DNA from: Sodalis ligni
Lineage (GTDB): Bacteria > Pseudomonadota > Gammaproteobacteria > Enterobacterales > Enterobacteriaceae
Length of the DNA: 64,000 bases
Assembly: GCF_016865525.2 (NCBI RefSeq)
Contig: NZ_CP075169.1
Span: forward strand, 1,364,337 to 1,428,336
Reading direction: 5' to 3'
The translations under genes were made by a program, and so were the position numbers. The notes under the pieces were generated by a model, which did not search any database, had not been told where the DNA came from, and saw nothing but the letters and a program-made list of their open reading frames with translations. This document shows positions 16,594 to 27,031 of the stretch, one piece after another (the first letter of the stretch is position 1; each line of letters starts with the position of its first letter).

Positions 16594-18018
16594 TTAAGCC
16601 AATGGCCGGTTAAGGGATAACATTAATGTCCGGCATATGTCCCGGGCCTGTTCGGGGCTGGCGACGTTGGTGAATCCCATCAGCAGTCCCGGTTCGATTT
16701 TGGCCGCCAGACACCAGCGCGACAATGCCTGCACCGCCACGCCGGATGCCAAGGCATCATCCGCCAGCGCCCCATCGTCGGTGCCGGCCTTCAGCCGGGC
16801 CAGCAGCTGTATGCCGCCGGCCTGAGGCTCTATTTTCAGATGCTGCCCGCAAATCTCCTGTAGCGCCCCTTCCAGATAACTCCGGCGCAGGGTGTAGAGG
16901 TTCCGCATTTTTTTCAAATGGCGGGTGAAATGCCCCTGTTCAATGAAATCGCTGACGGTGCCCTGCAATAATTCGGGGCAGTTATTGGCCATTCGTTCGG
17001 AAACCCCGGCAAACCGGGGAATAAGCCCGGCCGGCACCACGAGATAGGCCAGCCGCAGACCCGGATACAATACCTTGCTGAAGGTCCCGGCATAAAGTAC
17101 CCGCCCCCCGTCGTCGAGGCTCTTCAGCGCCGGCAGCGGGCGGCCATGATAGCGGTATTCGCTGTCATAGTCGTCTTCAACGATCCAGCTTTGCCGCCGA
17201 TTGGCCCATTCAAGCAAAGCCAGGCGGCGGGGCAGGGAGAGGGCGACCCCCAGCGGACTTTGATGAGACGGCGTCACCACGGCAAAACGGGCATCGTCCG
17301 CCAGCGTCTGACCGGCGTGCACCCGCAGGCCTGATTCATCCACCGGCACCGGGACAAGCTTTGCGCCGGCGCCGATGAGCACATCGCGGGCGAAGGGATA
17401 ACCGGGATCCTCGAACCAGCAGGCGTCCCCTGGCTTCATCAGGCAACGGCATATCAGCTCAAGGGCTGCGGGGTAACCGGCGCAGATAAAGACCTGATCC
17501 GGCCCGCAGACAATGCCGCGGGAGATGCCCACGTAAGCGGCGATAGCTGAACGCAGGGGCGCATAACCGCGGGGATCGGGATAAATAAGGTTCTCCACCC
17601 CCGGCCGGCGCAGGCGGCTGCCGGCCAGACGGGCCCAAAGTTTGCGCGGAAAGGCATCCAGCGCCGGTAAGCCAAGCTGCAGCGGCAGCGGAACGGGGCG
17701 CTGCGGGCGAATTGTCGACTCACGGATAACCACCGGAAGCGTCGGCTTTTCCTTAATGCTGCGGGTCGGCAACTGGGGTGAAACCACCGTGCCCGCCGGA
17801 CCGCGCGTTAACAGATACCCTTCGCTTATCAATAATTGATAAGCCGTTTCCACCGTGCCGCGGGCCAGATCCAATTCGCTGGCCAGGCTGCGCACCGACG
17901 GGATGCGATCGCCGGGATGCAGCCGGCCGTTGGTGATGGCCTCGCGAAACCGCCGGTAAATCTGCAGATAGATAGGTATTGAATGGTCGCCATCAAGTTG
18001 TATGTGCTGATAAGGCAT
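16594..18018 (-). CDS. MocR/PdxR-family transcription regulator
   Basis: The 474-residue protein joins an N-terminal GntR-type winged helix (GDRIPSVRSLASELDLARGT, about residues 37-57) to a class I aminotransferase-like domain. The PLP-binding Lys is visible in GTFSKVLYPGLRL, with EDDYDSEYRY and the proline-rich SHQSPLGVALS nearby. MocR proteins use PLP or related ligands to control an adjacent divergent gene. Here the divergent neighbour is the AhpD-like gene at 18175, so the 156-base gap probably holds the operator. Confidence 0.88.
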   Translation of the reverse strand: MPYQHIQLDGDHSIPIYLQIYRRFREAITNGRLHPGDRIPSVRSLASELDLARGTVETAYQLLISEGYLLTRGPAGTVVSPQLPTRSIKEKPTLPVVIRESTIRPQRPVPLPLQLGLPALDAFPRKLWARLAGSRLRRPGVENLIYPDPRGYAPLRSAIAAYVGISRGIVCGPDQVFICAGYPAALELICRCLMKPGDACWFEDPGYPFARDVLIGAGAKLVPVPVDESGLRVHAGQTLADDARFAVVTPSHQSPLGVALSLPRRLALLEWANRRQSWIVEDDYDSEYRYHGRPLPALKSLDDGGRVLYAGTFSKVLYPGLRLAYLVVPAGLIPRFAGVSERMANNCPELLQGTVSDFIEQGHFTRHLKKMRNLYTLRRSYLEGALQEICGQHLKIEPQAGGIQLLARLKAGTDDGALADDALASGVAVQALSRWCLAAKIEPGLLMGFTNVASPEQARDICRTLMLSLNRPLA

Positions 18019-18174
18019 GGCATGTCCTAATCATTCAGCCGGTTCTTGGCCCTGTAGATTATGACATTCATTGCCTATAGTGAACCCGCATTTAATGAAG
18101 ACGCTTATGATGCGGCTTTCACCTTCATTTTACAAAGATGACCGGCCCGCCGGCATCAGCAGAGAGAAATACCT

Positions 18175-18607
18175 ATGAGCCAATTACGTTTGCCTTACGC
18201 CAAATTATCCCCGGAAGCCTATCAGGGATTTCTGATGGTCAATAAAGCATTGGGAAACAGCACGTTGGGACAGCAATTGATAGAGTTGGTTAATTTGCGT
18301 GTGTCGCAAATCAACGGCTGTGCGTTTTGTCTGGAAATGCACGCCGCCGCGCTGCGGGCCGGCGGTTTGGCGGAAGTTAAAATTCGATAGCCTGGCCGGA
18401 TGGCGGGTGAGCTCGCATTTTAGCGAGCGGGAGCGCGCAGCGCTTGCCTGGGCGGAATCCCTGACCCATATTGCCGCCACCGGAGCGCCGGATGAGGTAT
18501 TCGAGCCGTTAAAAAGCCAGTTTACCGATGGGGAAATTGCCGATCTGACCTTCGCCGTCGCCCTGATTAACGGTTTTAACCGCCTGGCTATCGGCATGCG
18601 GCAATAA
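18175..18607 (+). pseudogene. AhpD-like carboxymuconolactone decarboxylase family, frameshifted
   Basis: The first 71 codons give the family start with the redox motif CAFCLEMH (CxxCxxxH). The frame then stops at 18388-18390 (VKIR-stop). One base fewer in the AAAA run at 18379-18382 would continue directly as VKFDSLAGWR and SSHFSERERAALAWAE, ending RLAIGMRQ at 18607, which is the normal C-terminal half. The active-site cysteines precede the lesion, but the fold would be incomplete. It is divergent from the MocR regulator. Confidence 0.85.
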
Positions 18608-18658
18608 CCGCCATCGCCGGAGGCAAGACCGAAGCCGAGGTAAGCGCGGCTTCAGGCT

Positions 18659-18794
18659 GCTGACAAACGTACTCGGAGTTAATCAGGAGGGACAGGCTGC
18701 TAGAAGGGTAAACCGTCCGCGCCATGGATGGCGCGGATCGAGCCTCCAAGGATGGATTCACGGCGTGTTTACGATCTAGCAGCCTGTCCCGACC
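18659..18794. repeat. 136-bp hairpin element, copy 1
   Basis: The element runs from GCTGACAAACGT to a terminal GACC. It contains a perfect 16-bp inverted repeat (GGGACAGGCTGCTAGA at 18689-18704 against 18775-18790) enclosing a second hairpin TCCGCGCC / GGCGCGGA. A copy of exactly the same length lies at 62329-62464. It has no coding function and resembles a small non-autonomous or REP-like element. Confidence 0.85.
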
Positions 18795-18840
18795 GGACAT
18801 GAAGTCAACGAAGTCAGGCCGCGGTAATCGCGGCCTCGAC

Positions 18841-19854
18841 TCAATCAGCTTTGAAGGTAAAACCCAGCAGCCGTTCGCTCAGATGCCACAGGCGTTCGGC
18901 GGATGCCGGATCTACAGCGTAGGGCAGGACGCCATTGAGGGTGAGCCTGGTGGCATCGCCGGTATTCCAGCCGCCGGCGCGACCTTCCGAGGCCAGCGGT
19001 GCGATATCGCTGTTCTCGCAATAAAGACCTCCCATACCGTTGAGCTGCGGACTGGCGGCGCACCAGACAATGGTGGCCGCGCCCTGTTCCACGGTTTTAA
19101 GGTTTTTGGCGGGATCCAGGATGGGCTTTCCGGCATCGTCAATGACTCCCGCTTCCCTCAGTTCTCCTTGTGACAGATGTTTGCCGAGGCCGGTGTCCAG
19201 AATCCCGCCGGGATGCAGTGAAAAGGCGCGCACGCCGTGGGCTTCACCGTACCCGTCCAGCGTCAGGGCAAACAGGATATTGGCGGTTTTCGACTGGCCG
19301 TAACCTTGCCAGCGATCGTATTCGCGATGTTCGAAGTTAGGATCGTCAAATACCACCGGGGAAAAGCGGTGTCCCCAGGAGGATACCGAAACCACCCGTG
19401 CTCCGCCGGCCCGCCGGAGCGCCGGCCAGAGCCTCGCCGTCAGCTGGAAATGGCCGAGGTGGTTGGTGGAGAACTGGGATTCATAACCCCGTTCATCCCG
19501 CTCAAGAGGGCAGGCCATGATCCCGGCGCAGTTCACCAGAATGTGCAGCGGCCGTCGGCCGTCGATGAATTTCGCGGCAAAAGCATCGATGGAAGCGGGA
19601 CGGGCCAGATCCATAACCTCAAGCTCGACGCCGTCCAGCCCCCGCAGCGCGGCGGCGGCTTTATCCCGATCCCGCGCCGGCACAATGACCGTGGCGCCGG
19701 CCGATCGTAACGTTCGCACGGTTTCCAGGCCGAGGCCGGAATAGCCGCCGGTGACAATGGCGATCTTGCCGGTCAGATCGATGCCTTTAATCACTTCGCC
19801 GCTGGTGGAAGCGGCGCTGAAACCGGAATGGAGGGGTTTTTGCAATGCGGACAT
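18841..19854 (-). CDS. SDR-family oxidoreductase, retinol-dehydrogenase-like
   Basis: A 337-residue protein of the extended WW-domain oxidoreductase/retinol dehydrogenase-like SDR group. The cofactor motif is TGGYSGLG (about residue 35), then NCAGIMACP, the catalytic Ser in SVSSWGHRF, and YGQSK. ARDRDKA after the second strand suggests NADP (inference). It is divergent from an AraC-type regulator at 19966, a common pairing in which the regulator controls the dehydrogenase. The substrate is unknown. Confidence 0.88.
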   Translation of the reverse strand: MSALQKPLHSGFSAASTSGEVIKGIDLTGKIAIVTGGYSGLGLETVRTLRSAGATVIVPARDRDKAAAALRGLDGVELEVMDLARPASIDAFAAKFIDGRRPLHILVNCAGIMACPLERDERGYESQFSTNHLGHFQLTARLWPALRRAGGARVVSVSSWGHRFSPVVFDDPNFEHREYDRWQGYGQSKTANILFALTLDGYGEAHGVRAFSLHPGGILDTGLGKHLSQGELREAGVIDDAGKPILDPAKNLKTVEQGAATIVWCAASPQLNGMGGLYCENSDIAPLASEGRAGGWNTGDATRLTLNGVLPYAVDPASAERLWHLSERLLGFTFKAD

Positions 19855-19965
19855 GATAGGGAACTCCTGCGAAGGATAACTGTGGTTGCCTGGGATCCAG
19901 TGTAGACGCCGCCGGCTGAACGATGAATGCTTGAAAATCCGTATTTATTGCGCGATAGTTCAATA

Positions 19966-20985
19966 ATGAACGATCTTTTTTCCGATATTCTGCAGTTCAC
20001 CCAGGCCCAATCCGTGGTCTCCGGCGGATTTACGGCCGGCGGCGCTTGGGCGCTCCGCTTTCCGGCTCCTGATAAAATCAAATTTTTCGCGCTTGTGAAG
20101 GGCAACTGCTGGTTTCGTTTTAACGATGAGGATGAGCCGCTGCGCCTGGAGGAGGGCGATGTGTTTCTGCTGGCGGCGCAGCGTTCGTTTGTGCTGGCGG
20201 GGGATTTGACCCAAGCGCCCCTGGATGCGGTCCGGGTTTTTGCCGCCAGCGACAATAAGAACGCCAAGCTCGGCGAGGGCGAGGATTGCATACAGATCGG
20301 CGGTCATATCAAACTGGATCCCGCCAGCGGAGGATTGCTGTCGGATGTCCTGCCGCCGTTCATTCATGTCCGGGCCGCTTCGCCCCAGGCCTCGGTACTG
20401 AGATGGCTGCTGGATCAGCTGGTGCGGGAAAGAACGGCGCAGCTGCCGGGGGTCGGCATCGCCTCGTCCCAGCTAGCCCAGCTGATGTTCGTGCAAATAC
20501 TGCGCGTGCATTTCTCCACCGCCGGCACGCTGGCGGCCGGCTGGCTGAGGGCGCTGGCGGACCCACGCATCGCGCCGGTCTTGCGGCTGATGCATGGGGA
20601 TCCGGGCCACCCTTGGCAACTGGCGGAGCTGGCCAGGGCCGCCGCCATGTCCCGCACCTCCTTTGCCTTGCATTTCAAGGCGGTGGCGGGCGTTGCGCCT
20701 CTCTCCTATCTGACCGATTGGCGCATGCGCCTGGCGGAACGGGCGCTGCGGGAAAGCGACGTGCCGGTGGCGGTGCTCGCCCGTTCGCTGGGGTATACTT
20801 CGGAGAGCGCCTTCAGCAGCGCCTTCAAACGTGTTAACGGCCATGCCCCGAAGCCCTACCGCATCGCGGCCCGGCGCGCGTTGGAAACCACAGAAGCCTC
20901 TTCATCGCCCAGCCAGGGGGCAACTGTCGTTAATCTGGCAACCGGGATCCCGGCTACGCTGGAAACCGCCGCAAAAATCCCTTAA
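19966..20985 (+). CDS. AraC-family transcription regulator
   Basis: The 339-residue product combines an N-terminal cupin-type sensing domain (WALRFPAPDKIKFFALVKGN, then RLEEGDVFLL) with two C-terminal helix-turn-helix motifs (LARAAAMSRTSFALHFKAV and VAVLARSLGYTSESAFSSAF). This matches the AraC subgroup with a cupin_6 N-domain. The ATG at 19966 is chosen; an in-frame start at 19927 would add 13 unlikely residues. It is transcribed away from the SDR gene at 18841 and probably controls it. Confidence 0.88.
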   Translation: MNDLFSDILQFTQAQSVVSGGFTAGGAWALRFPAPDKIKFFALVKGNCWFRFNDEDEPLRLEEGDVFLLAAQRSFVLAGDLTQAPLDAVRVFAASDNKNAKLGEGEDCIQIGGHIKLDPASGGLLSDVLPPFIHVRAASPQASVLRWLLDQLVRERTAQLPGVGIASSQLAQLMFVQILRVHFSTAGTLAAGWLRALADPRIAPVLRLMHGDPGHPWQLAELARAAAMSRTSFALHFKAVAGVAPLSYLTDWRMRLAERALRESDVPVAVLARSLGYTSESAFSSAFKRVNGHAPKPYRIAARRALETTEASSSPSQGATVVNLATGIPATLETAAKIP

Positions 20986-21040
20986 ACCGGATCAACTGCT
21001 AGAATCTTACCATCCGACCTCGTGCAGGGAATAAAACCGG

Positions 21041-21739
21041 GTGCGATTCCCATTGGGTTTATTGATTGCGGTAGCGCTGGCGGTAGTCTTCGCCCCACGG
21101 CTTCAGCGCTACCTGCCGCCGGGTTACGATCCCTTTGCGCCCGTTTCAGTTACCGACCCGCCGACGTTGATTACCCGGTTCAAGCTGCGGTCCCTGGCCC
21201 GGGACCCCTCCGCCTGTCTGGCGATACTGGCGCAGGCGCGCGCCGCCGGTCGTATCGATTTTACCGCCGAGAGAACCACTACCGGCGCCTGCCCGCTGGT
21301 TTCGCCGGTGCGGGTGCGCAGCTTCGGGCCGGTGGCGCTGAGCTCGAGTTTTCTGGCCAGCTGCCCCCTGGCGCTCAGCAGCGCCATGTTCGTGGCGCAA
21401 TCCGCCTTGCCACGGGCCGAGACGGACCTCGGTTCGCCGCTGGCGCGCATTGACCACCTCGGCAGCTATGCCTGTCGCAATATCTACAGCCGTCCCGACG
21501 CCCGGCTCAGCGAACACGCCGGTGCCGATGCGCTGGATGTGGCGGGTTTTCGCCTGGCGAACGGCAAAGAAATTACCGTGCTGCGGCAGTGGCGGCGGGA
21601 CGATGCCGAAGGCGGTTATCTACATAGCGTCTTCAGCCAGAGCTGCGGTTTTTTCGGCAATTCCCTCGGCCCCGACTACAATAGCGCCCATGCCGGCCAT
21701 TTCCACTTCGGCATGCGCGGTTTCGGCATATGCCGGTAA
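21041..21739 (+). CDS. Extensin-like family protein
   Basis: A GTG start follows CAGGGAATAAAACCGG. The 232-residue protein has one N-terminal membrane anchor (PLGLLIAVALAVVFA) and then the extensin-like C-terminal domain. The putative metal site is formed by DHLGSYACRN, SEHAGADALDVAGFRL and GHFHFGMRG. The domain resembles peptidoglycan peptidases of the D-Ala-D-Ala metallopeptidase fold; a role in the cell envelope is likely but not shown. Confidence 0.85.
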   Translation: MRFPLGLLIAVALAVVFAPRLQRYLPPGYDPFAPVSVTDPPTLITRFKLRSLARDPSACLAILAQARAAGRIDFTAERTTTGACPLVSPVRVRSFGPVALSSSFLASCPLALSSAMFVAQSALPRAETDLGSPLARIDHLGSYACRNIYSRPDARLSEHAGADALDVAGFRLANGKEITVLRQWRRDDAEGGYLHSVFSQSCGFFGNSLGPDYNSAHAGHFHFGMRGFGICR

Positions 21740-21777
21740 TGTTGTGCGCCGCTATGTGACCCTGAGCGACAAAGGCA

Positions 21778-21945
21778 CTGGCGGACATTGAAGAGCGGTT
21801 ACAAAAGGCGCATTCTGAGCAAGCGCGCCGGCGCTGTTTTTTTCCGCCGGACTGCCCGGAAATGCGCAGCAAACTCAATTTATTACTCAGTCCTCGCCGC
21901 CGTAGGCCGCCGGGAAAATGTTTCACAGTAGGTTTTGTCCATTAG
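21778..21945 (+). other. Possible small reading frame or remnant, no good start
   Basis: A 55-codon frame opens after a stop and reads LADIEERLQKAHSEQARRR, then CFFPPDCPEMRSKLNLLL. The composition looks protein-like, but there is no ATG, GTG or TTG with a ribosome site near the start. It may be the tail of a lost gene. No family was recognised. Confidence 0.25.
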
Positions 21946-21964
21946 GGGCATCTAAGGTAATTGT

Positions 21965-24064
21965 ATGGTCCGTAAAACTCCCATAGAACGATATCGCAAC
22001 ATCGGCATCAGTGCTCATATTGATGCCGGCAAGACTACTACCACTGAGCGTATTCTGTTTTATACCGGGGTCAGCCATAAAATCGGTGAAGTGCATGACG
22101 GCGCTGCAACGATGGATTGGATGGAGCAAGAGCAAGAACGCGGAATCACCATTACCTCAGCTGCCACCACGACTTTCTGGAAAGGGATGGCCGGTAATTA
22201 TCCGGAACATCATATCAATATTATCGATACCCCGGGGCACGTGGATTTCACCATCGAAGTGGAACGATCCATGCGGGTATTGGACGGCGCGGTGATGGTG
22301 TATGACTCCGTGGGCGGGGTTCAGCCGCAGTCGGAAACCGTTTGGCGTCAGGCAAACAAATACAAAGTGCCGCGTATCGCGTTCGTGAACAAGATGGACC
22401 GCACCGGCGCGGATTTTTTCAAGGTGCAGACCCAGATCGCCAAACGCCTCAAAGGGGTGGCGGTGCCGATTCAGATTCCGGTGGGCGCCGAAGAGCATTT
22501 CGAGGGCGTGGTGGATTTGATCAAGATGAAATCCATTGTCTGGGATGATTCCACCCAGGGAGTGAAATTCACCTACGAAGATGTCCCGGCGGCCTTGATG
22601 GCGTCGGCGCTGGAGTGGCGCAACCATATGGTGGAAGCGGCGGCCGAAGCCAGCGAAGACTTGATGAATAAATATCTGAACGGCGAGGAACTCACCGAGG
22701 AAGAGATCAAGAGCGCATTGCGCAAGCGCACCATCGACAATGAAATCGTGCCGATGCTGTGCGGCAGCGCCTTTAAGAATAAAGGCGTGCAGGCATTGCT
22801 GGACGCGGTGGTGGACTACCTGCCGTCGCCCATCGACGTGCCGGCCATTGTCGGCCATGACGAGAACGATAAGGAAGTGGAACGTCACTCCAGCGATACC
22901 GAGCCGTTCTCCGCCCTGGCGTTCAAGATCATGACCGACCCCTTTGTCGGCCAGCTGATCTTTTTCCGGGTCTATTCCGGCACCATATCCACCGGGGATT
23001 CGGTGTTTAACCCGGTGAAGGGTAAAAAAGAGCGTTTGGGCCGTTTGCTGCAAATGCATGCCAATGAACGTAAAGATATCAAGGAAGTCCATGCCGGCGA
23101 TATCGCCGCCACGGTGGGCATGAAGGATGTGACCACCGGCGACTCCCTGTGCGATCCGGATCATCCGATTATTCTGGAACGCATGATTTTCCCCGATCCG
23201 GTCATTTCCCAGGCCATTGAGCCGAAGACCAAGGTGGACCAGGAAAAAATGGGTATTGCCCTGGGACGGTTAATGCAGGAGGATCCGTCGTTCCGCGTCA
23301 AGACCGATGATGAGTCCGGCCAGACCATTATCTCCGGCATGGGCGAGCTGCATCTGGAAATCCTGATGGAGCGGATGCGCCGCGAGTTCGGCGTGGCGGT
23401 AACGGTGGGTAAACCGCAGGTGGCCTATCGGGAAACCATTAAAAAGACCGTGGAAGAGGTGGAAGGCAAGTACGTTAAGCAGACCGGCGGCCGTGGACAG
23501 TATGGGCACGTGGTGCTGAAAATCGAACCGCAGCCGGCGGGCAAAGGCTATGAGTTCGTGGATGCCATCAAGGGCGGCGTGGTGCCGCGGGAGTATATCT
23601 CCTCTATCGACAAGGGTATTCAGGATACGCTGACCTCCGGCGTATTGGGGGGCTATCCGGTGGTGGACGTGAAAGCGACGCTGTTCTTCGGTTCTTATCA
23701 TGAGGTGGATTCCAACGAAAATGCGTTTCGTATGGCGGCCGCGATGGCGTTCAAGGACGGGATGCGTCAGGCGCAGCCGATTCTGCTGGAGCCGATGATG
23801 GCGGTGGAAGTGGAAACGCCGGAAGATTTCATGGGCAACGTGATGGGGGATCTCTCGTCACGGCGCGGCATGGTGCAGGGGATGGAGGATATTCTCGGCA
23901 GTAAGCTTATCCGCGCCGAGGTGCCGCTGGCGGAAATGTTCGGCTATTCCACTACGCTGCGTTCCATGTCGCAGGGGCGCGCCACCTATACCATGGAGTT
24001 CAAGCACTATTCTGAAGCGCCGAAAGCGGTGGCGGAGCAGGTTATCAAGAGCCGCGGCAAGTAG
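21965..24064 (+). CDS. fusA2: Elongation factor G paralogue (extra fusA)
   Basis: The 699-residue protein is a full-length EF-G: G1 [10 protein letters not shown] (about residue 17), the switch region [13 protein letters not shown]3 DTPGHVDF, G4 NKMD and the conserved domain IV stretch [10 protein letters not shown]. It is clearly homologous to E. coli FusA (704) but differs at many otherwise steady positions (for example MVYDSVGG for MVYCAVGG). It stands alone, without rpsL, rpsG or tufA, so it is a second EF-G rather than the str-operon gene. It could act in translocation or ribosome recycling; the symbol is only a convention. Confidence 0.85.
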   Translation: MVRKTPIERYRNIGISAHIDAGKTTTTERILFYTGVSHKIGEVHDGAATMDWMEQEQERGITITSAATTTFWKGMAGNYPEHHINIIDTPGHVDFTIEVERSMRVLDGAVMVYDSVGGVQPQSETVWRQANKYKVPRIAFVNKMDRTGADFFKVQTQIAKRLKGVAVPIQIPVGAEEHFEGVVDLIKMKSIVWDDSTQGVKFTYEDVPAALMASALEWRNHMVEAAAEASEDLMNKYLNGEELTEEEIKSALRKRTIDNEIVPMLCGSAFKNKGVQALLDAVVDYLPSPIDVPAIVGHDENDKEVERHSSDTEPFSALAFKIMTDPFVGQLIFFRVYSGTISTGDSVFNPVKGKKERLGRLLQMHANERKDIKEVHAGDIAATVGMKDVTTGDSLCDPDHPIILERMIFPDPVISQAIEPKTKVDQEKMGIALGRLMQEDPSFRVKTDDESGQTIISGMGELHLEILMERMRREFGVAVTVGKPQVAYRETIKKTVEEVEGKYVKQTGGRGQYGHVVLKIEPQPAGKGYEFVDAIKGGVVPREYISSIDKGIQDTLTSGVLGGYPVVDVKATLFFGSYHEVDSNENAFRMAAAMAFKDGMRQAQPILLEPMMAVEVETPEDFMGNVMGDLSSRRGMVQGMEDILGSKLIRAEVPLAEMFGYSTTLRSMSQGRATYTMEFKHYSEAPKAVAEQVIKSRGK

Positions 24065-24077
24065 TTTGCCTGAGGCC

Positions 24078-24398
24078 GGCTCGTTGCACGTTCGGTGCAA
24101 GCGGGCTTACCGTGCCATGGGGCGCTCGGGCGGGCAGGAAAACCATGCCCGCTTCGACCCCATCGGCGCGGTTTCCCTTTAACAGGCTCGTTGCACGTTC
24201 GGTGCAAGCGGGCTTACCGTGCCATGGGGCGCTCGGGCGGGCAGGAAAACCATGCCCGCTTCGACCCCATCGGCGCGGTTTCCCTTTAACAGGCTCGTTG
24301 CACGTTCGGTGCAAGCGGGCTTACCGTGCCATGGGGCGCTCGGGCGGGCAGGAAAACCATGCCCGCTTCGACCCCATCGGCACGGTTTCCCTTTAACA
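24078..24398. repeat. Three exact-period 107-bp tandem repeats
   Basis: Units start at 24078, 24185 and 24292 with GGCTCGTTGCACGTTCGGTG. Each contains a hairpin TTGCAC / GTGCAA and a nested structure: an outer stem ACCGTGCC / GGC(A or G)CGGT, then ATGGGG / CCCCAT, with an inner stem GCGGGCA / TGCCCGC. Copies are almost identical. They follow the EF-G stop by 13 bases, so they would lie in its 3' untranslated RNA. A fourth, diverged copy is at 34689. Confidence 0.92.
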
Positions 24399-24442
24399 CG
24401 CGACTCCTCAAACATCTTCGCTGTGCCAATCGGTTATAGCGT

Positions 24443-27031
24443 TTAAAACAGATATTTCATCCCCAGCATGCCGGCGGTATCGCTGTAGCCCTTATTACCT
24501 ACCTGCTGGCCGACGCTGCCCGAGATATTGAAATTTTTGTTGAGCCGCCCGTTAACTCCAAGCTTGAGTTCGCCGATATTGGCGGCACCGGACGCATTGA
24601 TGGTGATATCGTCCAGGGAGGAGCCGAAATTCTTGCTGTTATGGACCCAGTTGGCTTCGATAAACGGCTGGAACAGGCGATCTTTGCCTTTGTCCCGTTC
24701 GCTGTAGGCGTTCATGAAAGCCTTTATCCCCAACCGGGTCTGGATATTGCCGTTGCCATTGCCCGTGATTTGGGTGCCGCCGGTTTCGGTATGGTTGTTT
24801 GCCCGTACATTCATCCAGATGGCCTGGGCCATGGGCTGGATATGGTAAGTGGCGTTTTTCGCCGGATCTTCACCGACGTTGAAAGCATAACCGCTTTCCA
24901 GGGAGGCGGTGAACCCCTTGGATGTGTAGTTCTCACTCGCCAGGTCCTGGCCTGCCACGGTATTGTCAAACCAGCCGTACTGGGTCCAGCCGTCGATGTA
25001 TAAGCCGGAGCGGCCGGCGGCATCGGCATGCCAAGTGCCGTACAGGCCGACGCTGTAGCCGTTCACCGACCCTTTGGCGCCGTAGCCGGAGACCCGCGAC
25101 GCGGTGTTGGAGCGGGCACGACCGTAGCCTCCCATTACGCCGAGCCGGAAGCTGTCAATGCTGTTGCTGCTCCAGCGGCCGATGTCCCCGCCCATCTGCA
25201 GGACATAACGGTTGCCCTGGGTTTTGAGCTGTCCGCTGCCGTCGGTGAAGCGGTTATGGCCGCCTGTATTAATCATCCACAGGCTGGTGGTGCGTTGTTC
25301 GCCGGTGATCGGATCAATATAGGCGGTTGTGCCCGGGCGGGCGTCCCGGCCGGCGGAAAACAGGGGATTGGCGGCGGCCCGGGTTGGCGGCGTAGGCGCC
25401 GTCTTCGGGGCGCTCAACCATCTCTTCCGGTTCTAATTGCGCTTCACCGGTTCCCGGCCCGTCATTGTCCTGGTTGCCGGCTCCCGGCATTTCCGTTCCC
25501 GGTCCTCCGGGTACCGGTCTTGGCGCAGCCGTCGATCGGGTGAGATACCAGTTGGCGGCGTCGGCGCCGGCGCCGCGCTTGAGGGTATAGTCGTAGGCGC
25601 CGGCCACGATTCGGCCCGCCTGCTTAAAGTCGCCGTCAGAGGCGCCGCCCACGGAGATTAGCTCGAGGACGTTCGCGATGGCGCGCCCGCGCCCGCCGAT
25701 ATTGTTGACGACGACCTCTGTGGTGCCAGATGTGTCGCCGCCGATGATCAACCGGTCGGTATAGGCGGCGTCGCCTGTGAGCTTGGCGTTGAAAATCAAT
25801 CGGCCGTTGTCGCCGACATAATCGCCCGTAATGTTGAGTTCGGTGCCGTTGGAACCGTTGAATTCAATGGCTCCGGCATTGGTGACATGTGAAATGCTTT
25901 GGTCAAAGCCCATCAGGTCCATGGTGCGGGGGGGGGCGACGCTATAGGCGGAACGGGGGCTAAAGGCATTAACGGCCCCGGCCGCAAATGTCCCGCCGCT
26001 GATACCGGTGTTGCCGGAATTGGTATTTTTGCCGGTTAATGTCAGCCTGCCGTCATTAATGCCCAGCGCCATGGGGCACCCGACGCGAATGTATCGATAT
26101 CGATCGGTATGCTCCATTCCCCCGCGCCGTTTTTGGTCAGCGTCTGGAAACCTCTGATATGCCCTGTCCCGAATCCCAGGGTTTGTGACGATCCCGCCAT
26201 TCCATCGAGGATAAGAGAATTATTCCCGCCGCTCCCGAAGATTGAGCCGTTGATAGACGAGCCTGCTTCAAGCGTAACGCTGTCATCCCCGCGACCCAAT
26301 ATAATAGCGCCTAAAATTTCTCCACCGGCGCGGTTGATTATCGCAATGGAAGTGTGGCTGTACTCGCTGTCCATAACGATTTTAAAAGGCATTGACATGG
26401 AAATCGTTCCGTAATTATCCACGATATTAATACCCGTATTGGATTCAAAGCGAATTGCCGGGCCGGCCGCGCTGTGAATCAAACCGTGGTTGATAATGGT
26501 ATTCCCGGAGCCATGGACATGAACGGCATTATTTTCAAAAGCCAGTTCCCGGCCAAGGGCCAACACCTGCGCTCCTTTATTCACCGTAAGAAGGGTATTG
26601 TCGTTGAACTCGATAATATTTCCTCCTTTGCCCCAGAGGCCGGAGCCGGAGCCGGCGGTGGTTGTGTTTTGCACTGCGGCGCCGTTACCTAGGGTAATGT
26701 CGGCATTGGAGTCAAGACTGATGGCTGCCAATTCGCCGGTATCAATCCGGGCGGAGGGTAGAACGTTGACATTGACGTTATTTAGCCCGGGCCCGGTTCC
26801 AACGGTGGTGGTTTGCACCGAAGAGGCATCGCATATGATGCTCACGCCATCGGCGGCGGTGAAGCACGCCGCCCGCGCTTTTTCCGGAATGGCCAAAACG
26901 CTCAGTGCGAGAGCGGCAGTGATAATATTAAATTTATTTTTTGCATTAGATTGAAATGGTATAACCTGGTCAATCAATATTGTAGCGGCATCCAAATGAG
27001 CAGTTGCCAATGAGTTCACTTTATTCGTCAT
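24443..27031 (-). pseudogene. Autotransporter 1, broken by two frameshifts
   Basis: Three pieces make one protein homologous to the intact gene at 27448. The first (ATG at 27031) has an extended signal peptide ending EKARA, then the passenger. The frame is lost at the G run 26073-26076, where one base is missing. The middle piece carries the end of the passenger and a Pro/Gly-rich linker; it is lost again at 25378-25383, where one base is extra. The last piece is the C-terminal beta-barrel ending MLGMKYLF. No complete surface protein can be made unless the indels are sequencing errors. Confidence 0.88.

Noticed and set aside
22157..23164. 335-codon open frame on the minus strand inside the EF-G gene
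   Set aside because: It lies fully antisense to a clear EF-G, and its His/Arg-rich text is what reverse-strand reading of GC-rich code gives.
24078..24398. Possible CRISPR array
   Set aside because: The units are contiguous 107-bp tandem copies with no variable spacers, and no cas gene is near.
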